A stretch of DNA of 64,000 nt from contig CASECZ010000006.1 in the NCBI GenBank assembly GCA_949286725.1, forward strand, positions 62,001-126,000, given 5' to 3'. Below are positions 1-8,121 of this stretch, one piece after another. Position 1 is the stretch's first letter. Every line of letters begins with the position of its first letter. Origin of the DNA: an uncultured Clostridia bacterium. GTDB lineage: Bacteria; Bacillota; Clostridia; Christensenellales; CAG-917. The notes under the pieces are model-generated. The model was not told the DNA's origin. It was given only the letters and a program-made list of their open reading frames with translations, and did not search any database. The translations under genes were made by a program, and so were the position numbers.

Positions 1-2
1 GC

Positions 3-797
3 AAGTTCGGTTTCGGCGTGGACACCAACGCTTTCGAAGTGATAAAGGACGCGTCGCAACGCCGCAATCTGCATTTCAGAGGCATACATTCGCACATCGG
101 CTCGCAGATATACGACCATTCGTCCTACGATGCGGCAATCGGCGTGCTCACCGACTTCATGAAGCGTCTGTACGACGAGGCGGGCATCGTGACTGAAATA
201 CTGGATATGGGCGGAGGCTACGGCATTTATTACACGGACGCCGACCCCAAGTTCACGCCCAAAAGATACGCGTACACGGTTGAAAACATCGGCAAGCGCG
301 TCAAGGAGGAGTGCGCCGCGAAAGGCGTCGCAAAACCCTTCCTCATTGTCGAACCGGGGCGCAGCATAGTGGGCGAAGCGGGCATAACGCTTTACACCGT
401 GGGCGCAATAAAGGATTTCCCCAGCGTACGTAAGTACGTTGCAGTCGACGGCGGTATGTTCGACAACCCGCGTTACGCGCTATACGAGTCGCAGTATTCC
501 GCCGTGCTCGCCGACAAAGCCGACAAACCCGCCGACGAAACCGTGACGATAGTCGGCAAGTGCTGCGAAAGCGGCGATATCGTGGCAAAGGACGTCAAAC
601 TGCAACACGCCGAAGCAGGGGATATACTGGCGGTGTTTTCCACGGGCGCCTACAACTATTCGATGGCGTCCAATTACAATCTCAATGCCGTACCCCCCGT
701 GGTGCTGGTGGACGGCGACAAAGCGGATTATATAGTCAAACCGCAGACCTATGCGGATTTACTGCGCAATAACGAGGTGCCCGAGTGGTTGAAATGA
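3..797 (+). CDS. lysA: Diaminopimelate decarboxylase, C-terminal part (5' end outside window)
   Basis: PLP enzyme that converts meso-diaminopimelate to L-lysine, last step of lysine synthesis. The reading frame is open from the window edge, starting with KFGF, the usual context a short way after the N-terminal third of LysA, so the PLP lysine lies upstream. Visible family motifs are HIGSQIYD, GGGYGIYY (phosphate-binding glycines), EPGRSIVGEAG, and CCESGDIVAKD, whose Cys and Glu complete the active site of the partner subunit. The stop overlaps the next start as ATGA (794-797), suggesting translational coupling to scpA. Confidence 0.95.
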   Translation, partial: KFGFGVDTNAFEVIKDASQRRNLHFRGIHSHIGSQIYDHSSYDAAIGVLTDFMKRLYDEAGIVTEILDMGGGYGIYYTDADPKFTPKRYAYTVENIGKRVKEECAAKGVAKPFLIVEPGRSIVGEAGITLYTVGAIKDFPSVRKYVAVDGGMFDNPRYALYESQYSAVLADKADKPADETVTIVGKCCESGDIVAKDVKLQHAEAGDILAVFSTGAYNYSMASNYNLNAVPPVVLVDGDKADYIVKPQTYADLLRNNEVPEWLK

Positions 798-1894
798 ACG
801 AGGATTACATACCCGAAGAACCGACGGCGGCGACGGAAGGCGGTGCCGAAACGGCGGCGGTCGAAAGCGCAGCCGAGGTTTCCGTGCGTTCCGACGCGGC
901 GGACGCCGACGATGCGGTGGAGCGCGAGTTCGAGGCTGTCAAGGAGCGCGAGAAAAACCCCTTTGACAGTGACGGTTTTCACGGCGAAGTCGTCACCGAG
1001 GCCGTTATTCACGAACGCAAACTGCCCAAATCGTCCGAAAAATCCGCCACTTTCGAGACAGTGGAAGAGGTTTCGCCCGAAGCCGGTGTGTCGGACTCGG
1101 AGTATATCGCGGGGCTCAAACCGATAATTTATTATCATCTGAGCGACTTCGACGGGCCTCTCGACCTGCTGCTCGAACTCATCAAGGACGCCAAAATCAG
1201 GATTGAGGACATTTTCATTTCCGACGTTACGCGTCAGTACGTCGAAATCATAAAGAACACACCGAAAGAGGAGCTTGACTTCGAATATGCGGGCGAGTTC
1301 ATCACCCTTGCCGCCGAACTTGTCTATCTCAAATCGCTGCGCACGTTGCCTGCCGACGACGAGGACGAGGATTACGTGGACGAGGGCGAGTTTGAACGCG
1401 CCGCACTCATCAACAAGATAAAAGAATACGCTTTGATGAAAGAGCAGGCGGTAAAACTTCACGAACTGGAGACAATCAACCGCTTCTACCGTCCGCCCGT
1501 ATATACCGAGAAAGACTACCGCGTTTGCCTTACCAATTTCTCTTTGCCCAAACTCGTGAGCGCGTTGGCGCGCGTTCTGGTCAACGCGGAGCAGAGAGAG
1601 CGTTCGATAATCCCCAAAAAGGTCGTTCAGGACAGGTTCTCGGTGGCGGACCAGATGCGCCATATAGTGGAACTCATTTCCCTGTATGGGTCATTCACTT
1701 TCACGTCGCTTTTCGAACCCGACTTCGACCGCAGCGACATTGTGACGACTTTCCTTGCCGTGCTTGAACTGCTCAAATACGGCAGACTGCACGCCGAACA
1801 GGAGGAAATATTCGGCGAAATAATGCTTTACGCCGTGGAAGGCGCAAACGAAACTCCCATCGTGTTCGAGGAGGATGAGGATGGAAAATATTAA
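794..1894 (+). CDS. scpA: Segregation and condensation protein A, with acidic N-terminal extension
   Basis: Kleisin subunit of the SMC-ScpA-ScpB condensin that organises and segregates the chromosome. I chose ATG 794, which overlaps the lysA stop (ATGA) and has a GAGGTG Shine-Dalgarno near 774; a GTG at 785 is less well placed. The recognisable kleisin core begins near residue 113 with YHLSDFDGPLDLLLELIKD and continues with the IEDIFISDVTRQY helix; the C-terminal winged-helix region follows. The first ~110 residues are rich in Ala, Glu and Asp with no recognisable domain, so the protein (366 aa) is about 100 residues longer than usual ScpA. scpB follows with overlap. Confidence 0.93.
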   Translation: MNEDYIPEEPTAATEGGAETAAVESAAEVSVRSDAADADDAVEREFEAVKEREKNPFDSDGFHGEVVTEAVIHERKLPKSSEKSATFETVEEVSPEAGVSDSEYIAGLKPIIYYHLSDFDGPLDLLLELIKDAKIRIEDIFISDVTRQYVEIIKNTPKEELDFEYAGEFITLAAELVYLKSLRTLPADDEDEDYVDEGEFERAALINKIKEYALMKEQAVKLHELETINRFYRPPVYTEKDYRVCLTNFSLPKLVSALARVLVNAEQRERSIIPKKVVQDRFSVADQMRHIVELISLYGSFTFTSLFEPDFDRSDIVTTFLAVLELLKYGRLHAEQEEIFGEIMLYAVEGANETPIVFEEDEDGKY

Positions 1895-2570
1895 GAACGT
1901 CGTCGAGGCCCTGATATTCTCTTCGGGCTCGCCGATTGCAAAACGCGACCTGATAGAAAAACTGCCCGAACTGACGGGAAGTCAGCTCAACGCGATAATC
2001 AAGGACTTGCAGAAGAAGTACAGCGGCGACTGCGGCATTCTCCTTTTGGAGTTCAACGGCAAATATCAGTTCAGCTCCAACCCGTGCTACGGTGACGTCA
2101 TAGCCGAAATTCTAACTCCTCTCAGGGAGAGGGAACTCAGCAAGACCCTTCTCGAAGTGCTGTCGACAATAGCTTACAAACAGCCCATAACGCGTATGGA
2201 AATCGACGATATGAGAGGTGGCACCTCCTGCGAATACGCAATCACGGGATTGCTCAAAGCGGGGCTCATCGAGGTGGTGGGCAGAAAGGACACGGTCGGT
2301 CGTCCCTTCCTGTACGGCACGACGGACGAGTTCCTCAAAAAGTTCCAGCTTTCCTCCCTCGACGAACTCCCCGACCTCGAAGAGGTTATGGAGAAGTTGC
2401 AGGAGATTTACACTCCCGCGCAGGAAACGCTTTTCCACACCCGTACGCTGTACGACGAGGACGGCAACCTCATCGAGGAGAGCGAGGAGGAACAGATTGC
2501 CGCCGCGGACGTCGACGAGGACGAAATCCCCGACTTCCTGCAAGGAGAGGAGTACGAAGTCATAGAATAA
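1881..2570 (+). CDS. scpB: Segregation and condensation protein B
   Basis: Winged-helix partner of ScpA in the condensin complex. The protein begins MENIKNVVEALIFSSGSPI, continues with LSKTLLEVLSTIAYKQPITR and RGGTSCEYAITGLLKAGLIE, and has the VGRPFLYGTTDEFLKKF segment, all typical of ScpB. ATG 1881 is preferred because GAGGAGG (1868-1874) lies 6 nt upstream; ATG 1875 abuts that site. The gene overlaps the scpA 3' end by 14 nt, and the protein ends in an acidic tail. A terminator-like hairpin follows at 2614. Confidence 0.93.
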   Translation: MENIKNVVEALIFSSGSPIAKRDLIEKLPELTGSQLNAIIKDLQKKYSGDCGILLLEFNGKYQFSSNPCYGDVIAEILTPLRERELSKTLLEVLSTIAYKQPITRMEIDDMRGGTSCEYAITGLLKAGLIEVVGRKDTVGRPFLYGTTDEFLKKFQLSSLDELPDLEEVMEKLQEIYTPAQETLFHTRTLYDEDGNLIEESEEEQIAAADVDEDEIPDFLQGEEYEVIE

Positions 2571-2613
2571 GGTCGCAAAGCGACGGCTTTTCATACATAA
2601 TTTTTCGCAAAAT

Positions 2614-2644
2614 CGCCACAATACCGTTGTGGCGTTTTTGTTTG
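2614..2644 (+). terminator. Rho-independent terminator-like hairpin after scpB
   Basis: Perfect 8-bp stem CGCCACAA / TTGTGGCG with loop TACCG, followed by TTTTTGTTTG. It lies 43 bp after the scpB stop. The right arm contains the apparent GTG start of the next gene, so it may end the scpAB transcript, attenuate the downstream gene, or both. Confidence 0.7.
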
Positions 2645-3138
2645 TTCTGATAGCGGCGGAAGCTCTGTTGATATTGCTGACGGCACCCTTAGGAGTGCAG
2701 GTGCGGGCGCACTTCTGTCTCAATCGGAAATGCGCGTTTGCGCAGGTGACTTTCGCGGGGCTCGCGGTGGCGAAAATCAAACTCGAAATCAAAAAAGACC
2801 GCATTAGAATGTCGATAAACGGCAAAAACGCTTTCAAGAAAAAATCCGCTGACGCAAGTTTCGGCGCGCTGTCCGCGGTGCTGAAAACCGTGTCCGAACA
2901 AAAGCTCGTGAAGAGGAGCAGTCTGTCCGTCGCCGTGGGCGGCGAGGACTGTTTCGGCGGAGCCGTCGGGTCGGGTGCGCTTGGAGCGGCGTTTCTCATG
3001 CTGCCGCCTTCCGTCCGATACGGGGTGTACTGGGACAGGGAAAAGGAGCGTTTCGACGTCGAAATCGCGCTTCGACTGCGAATATCGCTGTTGCAGACCC
3101 TTTTCGTCGCATTCATTCTGCTCAAAAAGGGCGAATAA
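2629..3138 (+). CDS. Small membrane protein, DUF2953-like
   Basis: Function unknown. The N-terminus is one hydrophobic segment (about residues 2-22), followed by a predominantly beta-type basic region and a second hydrophobic stretch at the C-terminus (about 150-165). The size, the position between scpB and ytfJ, and the N-terminal membrane segment match the DUF2953 proteins that accompany ytfJ in Clostridia; this assignment is by context and resemblance only. The start is uncertain: GTG 2629 lies inside a terminator stem and has no Shine-Dalgarno; TTG 2638 is an alternative. Confidence 0.6.
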   Translation: MAFLFVLIAAEALLILLTAPLGVQVRAHFCLNRKCAFAQVTFAGLAVAKIKLEIKKDRIRMSINGKNAFKKKSADASFGALSAVLKTVSEQKLVKRSSLSVAVGGEDCFGGAVGSGALGAAFLMLPPSVRYGVYWDREKERFDVEIALRLRISLLQTLFVAFILLKKGE

Positions 3139-3179
3139 AATAAATTTTGTCGCCGACGGAAATACATAACGGAGAAATT

Positions 3180-3548
3180 ATGAGAAACTTCGAAGAAATT
3201 TTGCAGACCACCATCGCGCAGTTGCGCACCGTGTCCGACTCCGACGCCGTCGTGGGAAAACCCGTGATAACGGAGGACGGAGTTGTGGTTTTGCCCGTAA
3301 GCAAAGTCAGTTACGGTTTCGTCGTGGGAGGAGGGGAATACAGCGAGTCTTCCCCCAAAACGAAGCACAACGATTATCCGCACGCCACCGCAAGTGGCGG
3401 GGGTATAACGGTTACGCCGCTGGGATTTCTCGTGTGCGGCAAGGAGAAGCGGTTTATCGCGGTAGACCGCAACGCCGACGACAAATGGAAAGATTTGGCG
3501 CGGGCGGCGTTCAAGGCAATCAGGAGGAAGGATGATGACGAAGAATGA
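3180..3548 (+). CDS. ytfJ: Spore protein of the YtfJ/GerW family
   Basis: YtfJ family proteins are made in sporulating cells of Firmicutes; the B. subtilis member is needed for normal germination with L-alanine. The 122-aa product starts MRNFEEILQTT and carries the family core VGKPVITEDGVVVLPVSKVSYGF, the glycine-rich VGGGEYS loop, and GGGITVTPLGFLV. ATG 3180 follows a GGAG at 3171; an in-frame TTG at 3147 has no site. It overlaps the next gene by 17 nt. The neighbour order scpB, small membrane protein, ytfJ, carboxypeptidase is common in Clostridia. Confidence 0.9.
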   Translation: MRNFEEILQTTIAQLRTVSDSDAVVGKPVITEDGVVVLPVSKVSYGFVVGGGEYSESSPKTKHNDYPHATASGGGITVTPLGFLVCGKEKRFIAVDRNADDKWKDLARAAFKAIRRKDDDEE

Positions 3549-4545
3549 GCGAACGCCCGGCTCGGCGATTGGTGCGGTGTGGAGAAATCTGGGAATTGCG
3601 TCACTGGTGATTTTGTTTCTTGCGGTGTGCGTAATCGCGGCGATTGCGGTATATATACCGCAAAATACAGCCGACGCCGTAGCGCAAAGGGGCGAAGTCG
3701 TATTGGAAGCGTCGACGGGAAGGGTGTTGTATTCCGACAATATGAACGCCGTCACGTATCCCGCGAGCACTACGAAAATTTTGACCGCTCTCGTCGTTCT
3801 GGAACATCTGCCGCTCGGTTATAAGGTAAAAATACCTGCCTGTGCCGCAGGGGTTGAAGGCTCTTCGATATATCTTCGCAAGGGCGAGGTGCTGACCGTC
3901 GAAGACCTTCTTTACGGACTTATGTTGCGCAGCGGCAACGATGCGGCGGTCGCGCTGGCTTGCGCGGTTGCAGGCAACGTGGAAAACTTTGCCGAACTGA
4001 TGAACGCCCGCGCAAAGGAATGCGGCGCGGAAAACAGTCATTTCGTGAACCCGCACGGGTTGCACGACGACGACCACTACACGACGGCGTACGACCTTGC
4101 GCTGATTACGGCGGAAGCGTACGGAAACGACGATTTCAGACGTATAGCGGCGACCCGTTCCGTGACCGTGGGGGAGGGGGAAAGCAAAAGGTATTTCACC
4201 AACAAAAACAAGTTGCTCACCCTCTTTGAGGGTGCAAACGGAGTGAAAACGGGTTATACCACCAAAAGCGGACGGTGTCTTGTGGGAGGTGCGCTCCGCG
4301 ACGGAATGCAACTTGTGTCCGTCGTTCTCAACCGTTACGATATGTGGGAGGAGACGGAACGCATCCTGCAAAAGTGTTTCGACGAGTACCGCATGCGCGA
4401 ATTGCCCGCGATGCCTTTCCCGGGCGAGGGCGAAGGAAACCTCGCGGTCGAGGTCGAACTCGACGGGGAAGGGAACGTGCACCCTTCGGCGTATCCCGTG
4501 AAGAAGGACGGCAGCGAAGTGCCGTATCTCGTGCCGCGTCGATAG
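3532..4545 (+). CDS. D-alanyl-D-alanine carboxypeptidase (DacF/DacA type, S11 peptidase)
   Basis: Trims the terminal D-Ala from peptidoglycan stem peptides outside the membrane. After a hydrophobic N-terminal signal/anchor (about residues 22-43) come the three penicillin-binding motifs in order: STTK near residue 79 (active-site Ser), SGN near 134, and KTGYTTKSG near 239. At 337 aa it is slightly shorter than many S11 enzymes, with little room for a C-terminal amphipathic anchor after the beta domain. Its start overlaps ytfJ. The context favours a sporulation role (DacF-like), which is inference. Confidence 0.9.
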   Translation: MMTKNERTPGSAIGAVWRNLGIASLVILFLAVCVIAAIAVYIPQNTADAVAQRGEVVLEASTGRVLYSDNMNAVTYPASTTKILTALVVLEHLPLGYKVKIPACAAGVEGSSIYLRKGEVLTVEDLLYGLMLRSGNDAAVALACAVAGNVENFAELMNARAKECGAENSHFVNPHGLHDDDHYTTAYDLALITAEAYGNDDFRRIAATRSVTVGEGESKRYFTNKNKLLTLFEGANGVKTGYTTKSGRCLVGGALRDGMQLVSVVLNRYDMWEETERILQKCFDEYRMRELPAMPFPGEGEGNLAVEVELDGEGNVHPSAYPVKKDGSEVPYLVPRR

Positions 4546-4594
4546 GCGGTATGGGCGCGGCGGGGCAAAAGGGGGTGCAACACCGCGCCAACGC

Positions 4595-4652
4595 TTGCTT
4601 TTATATTCCGAAAAATGTATAATGCCATTATCCTTACGGACGGTGGCATTAT
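4595..4652 (+). promoter_or_regulatory. Sigma-A-type promoter with inverted repeat over -10 and start codon
   Basis: -35 TTGCTT (4595-4600), 17-bp spacer, -10 TATAAT (4618-4623). A perfect 9-bp inverted repeat ATAATGCCA / TGGCATTAT (4619-4627 and 4644-4652) covers the -10 box on one side and the rluB start codon on the other. Transcription would begin near 4630, giving a leader of about 20 nt; the dyad therefore looks like an operator rather than an RNA hairpin. Confidence 0.6.
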
Positions 4653-5355
4653 GCGTCTTAACAAGTATCTCGCCGAATGCGGCGTGTGTTCCAGAAGAAA
4701 AGCCGACGAAATCATCGCGGAAGGCAGGGTCAGCGTAAACCGCAAGACCGTGTCCGAGATGGGCTTCGACGTCGACGAAAAAAAGGACGTCGTGTATCTC
4801 GACGGTAAAAAAATCGTGCCCGTAACGCATTACGAGTACATCATGTTCAACAAGCCCAAGGGCTGTGTGACCACCATGTCCGACGAGAAGGGCAGAAAGA
4901 CCGTTTACGACTTCATCGGCAGAGAAAAGCGGTTGGTGCCGGTCGGCAGACTGGACTATGACAGCGAAGGGCTTTTGCTTTTCACCAACGACGGCGAACT
5001 GACTTACAAACTGACGCACCCGTCCGGCGAAGTTCCCAAGACTTACATCGTAAAAATCGAAGGCTCCATTTCCGAAAGCGACCTTGCCATACTGCGCAAA
5101 GGCGTGACGGTGGACGGCGTGAAGTACTCGAAGTGCAAGGTCAAACTTACGGGAGAAGAGGACGGGTTCAGCCGCCTAGAAGTTGTCATTACCGAAGGTA
5201 AAAACCGCGAAGTCAGGCGTATGTTCCAAGCCGTGGAAAAGAACGTCGTGTTCTTGAAGCGCGTAGCAATAGGCGAACTTCGTCTGGGCGGACTTTCCCG
5301 CGGAGGGTTCAGGGAACTCAACGATGCGGAAGTGGAATATCTCAAAAGACTGTAA
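4651..5355 (+). CDS. rRNA pseudouridine synthase, RluB/RsuA family
   Basis: Isomerises a uridine in rRNA to pseudouridine. The 234-aa protein has an N-terminal S4 RNA-binding domain (MRLNKYLAECGVCSRRKAD... VSVNRK, residues 1-45) and the catalytic domain with GRLDYDSEGLLLFTNDGEL, whose Asp near residue 100 is the nucleophile, followed by NREVRRMFQAV. ATG 4651 is selected because upstream codons lie in the promoter. RluB (23S) and RsuA (16S) types cannot be told apart here with confidence; in Firmicutes the RluB type near scpAB is usual. Confidence 0.9.
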   Translation: MRLNKYLAECGVCSRRKADEIIAEGRVSVNRKTVSEMGFDVDEKKDVVYLDGKKIVPVTHYEYIMFNKPKGCVTTMSDEKGRKTVYDFIGREKRLVPVGRLDYDSEGLLLFTNDGELTYKLTHPSGEVPKTYIVKIEGSISESDLAILRKGVTVDGVKYSKCKVKLTGEEDGFSRLEVVITEGKNREVRRMFQAVEKNVVFLKRVAIGELRLGGLSRGGFRELNDAEVEYLKRL

Positions 5356-5394
5356 ATCACCGTGTGCGGTGAAAACCGCTTTGCCCGAAATATT

Positions 5395-6165
5395 ATGAAG
5401 ATTCTGTTATCCAACGACGACGGTTACAACGCGGAAGGGTTGCTCAAACTCGCTCTCGCGCTCAAAGACCGTCACGAAGTACACATCAGCGCACCTGCCG
5501 GCGAACAGTCGGGGTCGGGTCACGGTCTCACCTTCGGCAGAGGGCTGGGCTGGCGGCGCGTTCCCGCGGACGAACTGCCCGAAGTGGACGGCAAGCGCAT
5601 CGACGTGCCTTGTCACGCCGTGTACGGGTCACCCGCCGACGCCGTCAAGTTCGCAATCGAACACATCTATCTAGGCGAGCGGTTCGACCTCGTGATTTCG
5701 GGGGTCAACACCGTCCTCAACATAGGTTCGGACATCATATATTCGGGCACTTTCGGCGCGGCGGAAGAGGGCACCATTCTGGGCGTGCCGTCAATCGCGC
5801 TTTCCACCAACGTGCGCAAAGGCGGTTACGACGCGGCGATAGACTTCATCGTGCGCAATCTGGACGAAATCTATCCGCTGATTCCGCCTCTTGTCACAAT
5901 CAACATCAACGTGCCGTACGGCGCGGCGGAGGACATAAAAGGCGTGGCGGTCGCTCCTCTCGGTATTCGCCGCTATAAGGACTGGTACGAGCCGCACGAG
6001 GAACTTTTCCGCCTCAAAGGCTATCCTTACGACTGTTCCGCCAACGAAGAAGAGGACGATTGCGTTATGTCCGACCGCGGATATATCACGATAACGCCCG
6101 TAAAAATCGCCGATACCGATTTCGAGTGCCTTGAAATTCTCGGCAAAAAGGAGTGGAAAGCGTGA
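5395..6165 (+). CDS. surE: 5'/3'-nucleotidase SurE
   Basis: Metal-dependent survival-protein phosphatase acting on nucleoside monophosphates. The N-terminus MKILLSNDDGYNAEG carries the paired metal-binding Asp residues 8 and 9; SGVNTVLNIGSDIIYSGTFG holds the Ser/Asn ligands, and AAEEGTILGVPSIALS is conserved. ATG 5395 is chosen because the protein then begins exactly at the family motif, although the Shine-Dalgarno is weak. It is 256 aa, normal for SurE. Its last codons overlap the next start as GTGA. Confidence 0.93.
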   Translation: MKILLSNDDGYNAEGLLKLALALKDRHEVHISAPAGEQSGSGHGLTFGRGLGWRRVPADELPEVDGKRIDVPCHAVYGSPADAVKFAIEHIYLGERFDLVISGVNTVLNIGSDIIYSGTFGAAEEGTILGVPSIALSTNVRKGGYDAAIDFIVRNLDEIYPLIPPLVTININVPYGAAEDIKGVAVAPLGIRRYKDWYEPHEELFRLKGYPYDCSANEEEDDCVMSDRGYITITPVKIADTDFECLEILGKKEWKA

Positions 6166-7403
6166 GCACGCTGGTTGTGGGCGGAGGCGCGGCGGGTTGT
6201 CTGTGCGCGGTATTGTGTGCAAAAGGCGGCGAGGACGTCGTGCTGTTGGAAAAGAACGAAAAGACGGGCAAAAAGCTTTTCATAACGGGAAAGGGTAGGT
6301 GCAATCTGACCGCCGATTACCCGCCCGACGAATTTCTGAACGGCGTTGTACACGGCGGCAAATTTCTCCGTTCCGCCGTATATTCTTTTACTCCGCAGGA
6401 CACCAAAAATTTTTTCGAAAATCTGGGCGTAACTCTTGTGACCGAGCGCGGCAACAGGGTTTTTCCGCAGTCGGGCAAATCGTCGGACATAACCCGCGCC
6501 TTTGAACGTGCTCTCAAAGAGAGCAACGTCACTGTGTATCTCGGTTCCGAAGTAAAAAACACCGTGAAAGAGGGCGACGTTTTCAAAGTCCGCACGACGG
6601 ACGGCAGAGAGTTCTTTTCCGACAAACTCGTCATCGCAACAGGCGGCAAAAGTTATCCTTCGACGGGCTCTACGGGAGACGGTTACAGGTTTGCCGAGAA
6701 GTTCGGACACACGGTGACAAAACCCGTGCCTTCGCTGACGTCGCTGTTCACGACGGAGAACGTCAAACCGCTCTGCGGTTTGTCTTTGAAAAACGTCACC
6801 CTTTGGGCGACGTCTCCGAGCGGCAAGAATTTGGACGGTCAGTTCGGCGAAATGCTGTTTACCGACAGGGGGCTCAGCGGTCCGATTGCCCTCACTCTGT
6901 CCACGGTTCTGAACAGGGAGAGCGGGGCGACGTTGCACCTCGACCTCAAACCCGCGCTTTCGCACGAGAAACTGGACGCGCGCATTCTGCGCGATTTCGA
7001 GGAGCGCAAAAACGGCGACCTCAAAAACGTGACGCGGGCGTTGCTTCCCGAAAGGCTCAATCTTTACGTGCTTTCACGTGCGGGGCTCGACCCCGACAAA
7101 AAGGTCAATTCTGTCACGAAAGAGGAGCGGAAGAGGCTGGTTTCGGTCGTAAAAGACCTGACGTTCGGTTTTGCGGGCGTCGCGCCTTTCGAAGAAGCGG
7201 TGGTGACTTCGGGCGGAGTAAATCTCAAAGAACTGACGCCGAAGTGTGCGAGCAGACTGTGCGAGGGACTGTATTTTGCGGGAGAAGTGACGGATTGCGA
7301 CGCGGTCACGGGAGGGTATAACCTGCAAATCGCGTTTTCCACCGCTGCCGCCGTCGCGTCGGATATTCTCGCACGCATGGATAAACGTACTCAAACGCTG
7401 TAA
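6162..7403 (+). CDS. FAD-dependent flavoprotein of the HI0933/YhiN (BaiN-like) family
   Basis: Predicted NAD(P)/FAD-dependent oxidoreductase; substrate unknown. The dinucleotide-binding motif VVGGGAAGCLCA lies at residues 5-16, followed by GKKLFITGKGRCNLT, GRCN being a family hallmark, and by TGGKSYPSTGSTGDGY. The C-terminal GLYFAGEVTDCDAVTGGYNLQIAFSTAA is the second FAD-binding signature of this family. GTG 6162 overlaps the surE stop (GTGA) and has AAGGAG 8 nt upstream; GTG 6153 is too close to that site. Length 413 aa is usual. Confidence 0.9.
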   Translation: MSTLVVGGGAAGCLCAVLCAKGGEDVVLLEKNEKTGKKLFITGKGRCNLTADYPPDEFLNGVVHGGKFLRSAVYSFTPQDTKNFFENLGVTLVTERGNRVFPQSGKSSDITRAFERALKESNVTVYLGSEVKNTVKEGDVFKVRTTDGREFFSDKLVIATGGKSYPSTGSTGDGYRFAEKFGHTVTKPVPSLTSLFTTENVKPLCGLSLKNVTLWATSPSGKNLDGQFGEMLFTDRGLSGPIALTLSTVLNRESGATLHLDLKPALSHEKLDARILRDFEERKNGDLKNVTRALLPERLNLYVLSRAGLDPDKKVNSVTKEERKRLVSVVKDLTFGFAGVAPFEEAVVTSGGVNLKELTPKCASRLCEGLYFAGEVTDCDAVTGGYNLQIAFSTAAAVASDILARMDKRTQTL

Positions 7404-7409
7404 TGTAAA

Positions 7410-7438
7410 TTGACACGTCAAAACGCGTATTGTATAAT
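7410..7438 (+). promoter_or_regulatory. Consensus sigma-A promoter for the cmk operon
   Basis: -35 TTGACA (7410-7415), 17-bp spacer, -10 TATAAT (7433-7438), a full match to the housekeeping consensus. It starts 7 bp after the upstream stop codon and gives a leader of about 10 nt before cmk. Confidence 0.85.
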
Positions 7439-7455
7439 TTCGGTCGGGAGAAAGT

Positions 7456-8121
7456 ATGATTAACATTGCAATCGACGGTCCTGCGGGAGCAGGCAAAAGC
7501 ACAATAGCAAAAGCCGTGGCAAAGGAACTGGGGCTGATTTACCTCGACACGGGCGCAATGTACCGCGCCGTTGCCTATGCCGCGCTCAAAAACGGAACGG
7601 ACGTTTCCGACGCCAAAGGCATCGCCGCGTTGCTCGAAGGTCTGAAAATGGACATTCGTTACGAGGACGGCGTTCAACTCATATTCGTCAACGGCGAGAA
7701 CGTGACCCCCTATCTGCGCACGCCCGAAATGTCCAAGGCGGCGTCGGACATATCCGCATTGCCCGTGGTGCGCTACAAAATGGTCGAAATGCAACGCGAG
7801 TTTGCCGCCACCCGCGACGTCGTGCTGGACGGCAGGGACATAGGCACGTTCGTGTTGCCAGACGCAAACTGCAAGTTTTATATGACCGCCTCTCCCGAAG
7901 AGCGCGCGAAACGTCGTTTCGAGGAGCTTCGCCTTAAAGGCGAAAACTGTTCTTACGACGACGTTCTGAACGATATAATAAAGCGAGATTACAACGATTC
8001 GCACCGCGAGGTCGCCCCGCTCAAACAAGCCGACGACGCCGTGTATCTCGACACGACGACGCTCACGATAGCGCAGGTCGTTGCGGCAGTGGAAAAGGTT
8101 GTGAAGGAGAAGATAAAATGA
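7456..8121 (+). CDS. cmk: Cytidylate kinase
   Basis: Phosphorylates CMP and dCMP with ATP. The N-terminus MINIAIDGPAGAGKSTIAKA has the P-loop GPAGAGKS at residues 8-15; YLDTGAMYRAV is the NMP-binding motif, and DGRDIGTFVLPDA and RRFEEL..G (LID region) follow. 221 aa is typical. It heads the cmk-plsC-ispH/rpsA operon, an order widespread in Clostridia, behind a near-perfect promoter and a GGGAG ribosome-binding site. The stop overlaps plsC by 4 nt (ATGA). Confidence 0.96.
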   Translation: MINIAIDGPAGAGKSTIAKAVAKELGLIYLDTGAMYRAVAYAALKNGTDVSDAKGIAALLEGLKMDIRYEDGVQLIFVNGENVTPYLRTPEMSKAASDISALPVVRYKMVEMQREFAATRDVVLDGRDIGTFVLPDANCKFYMTASPEERAKRRFEELRLKGENCSYDDVLNDIIKRDYNDSHREVAPLKQADDAVYLDTTTLTIAQVVAAVEKVVKEKIK

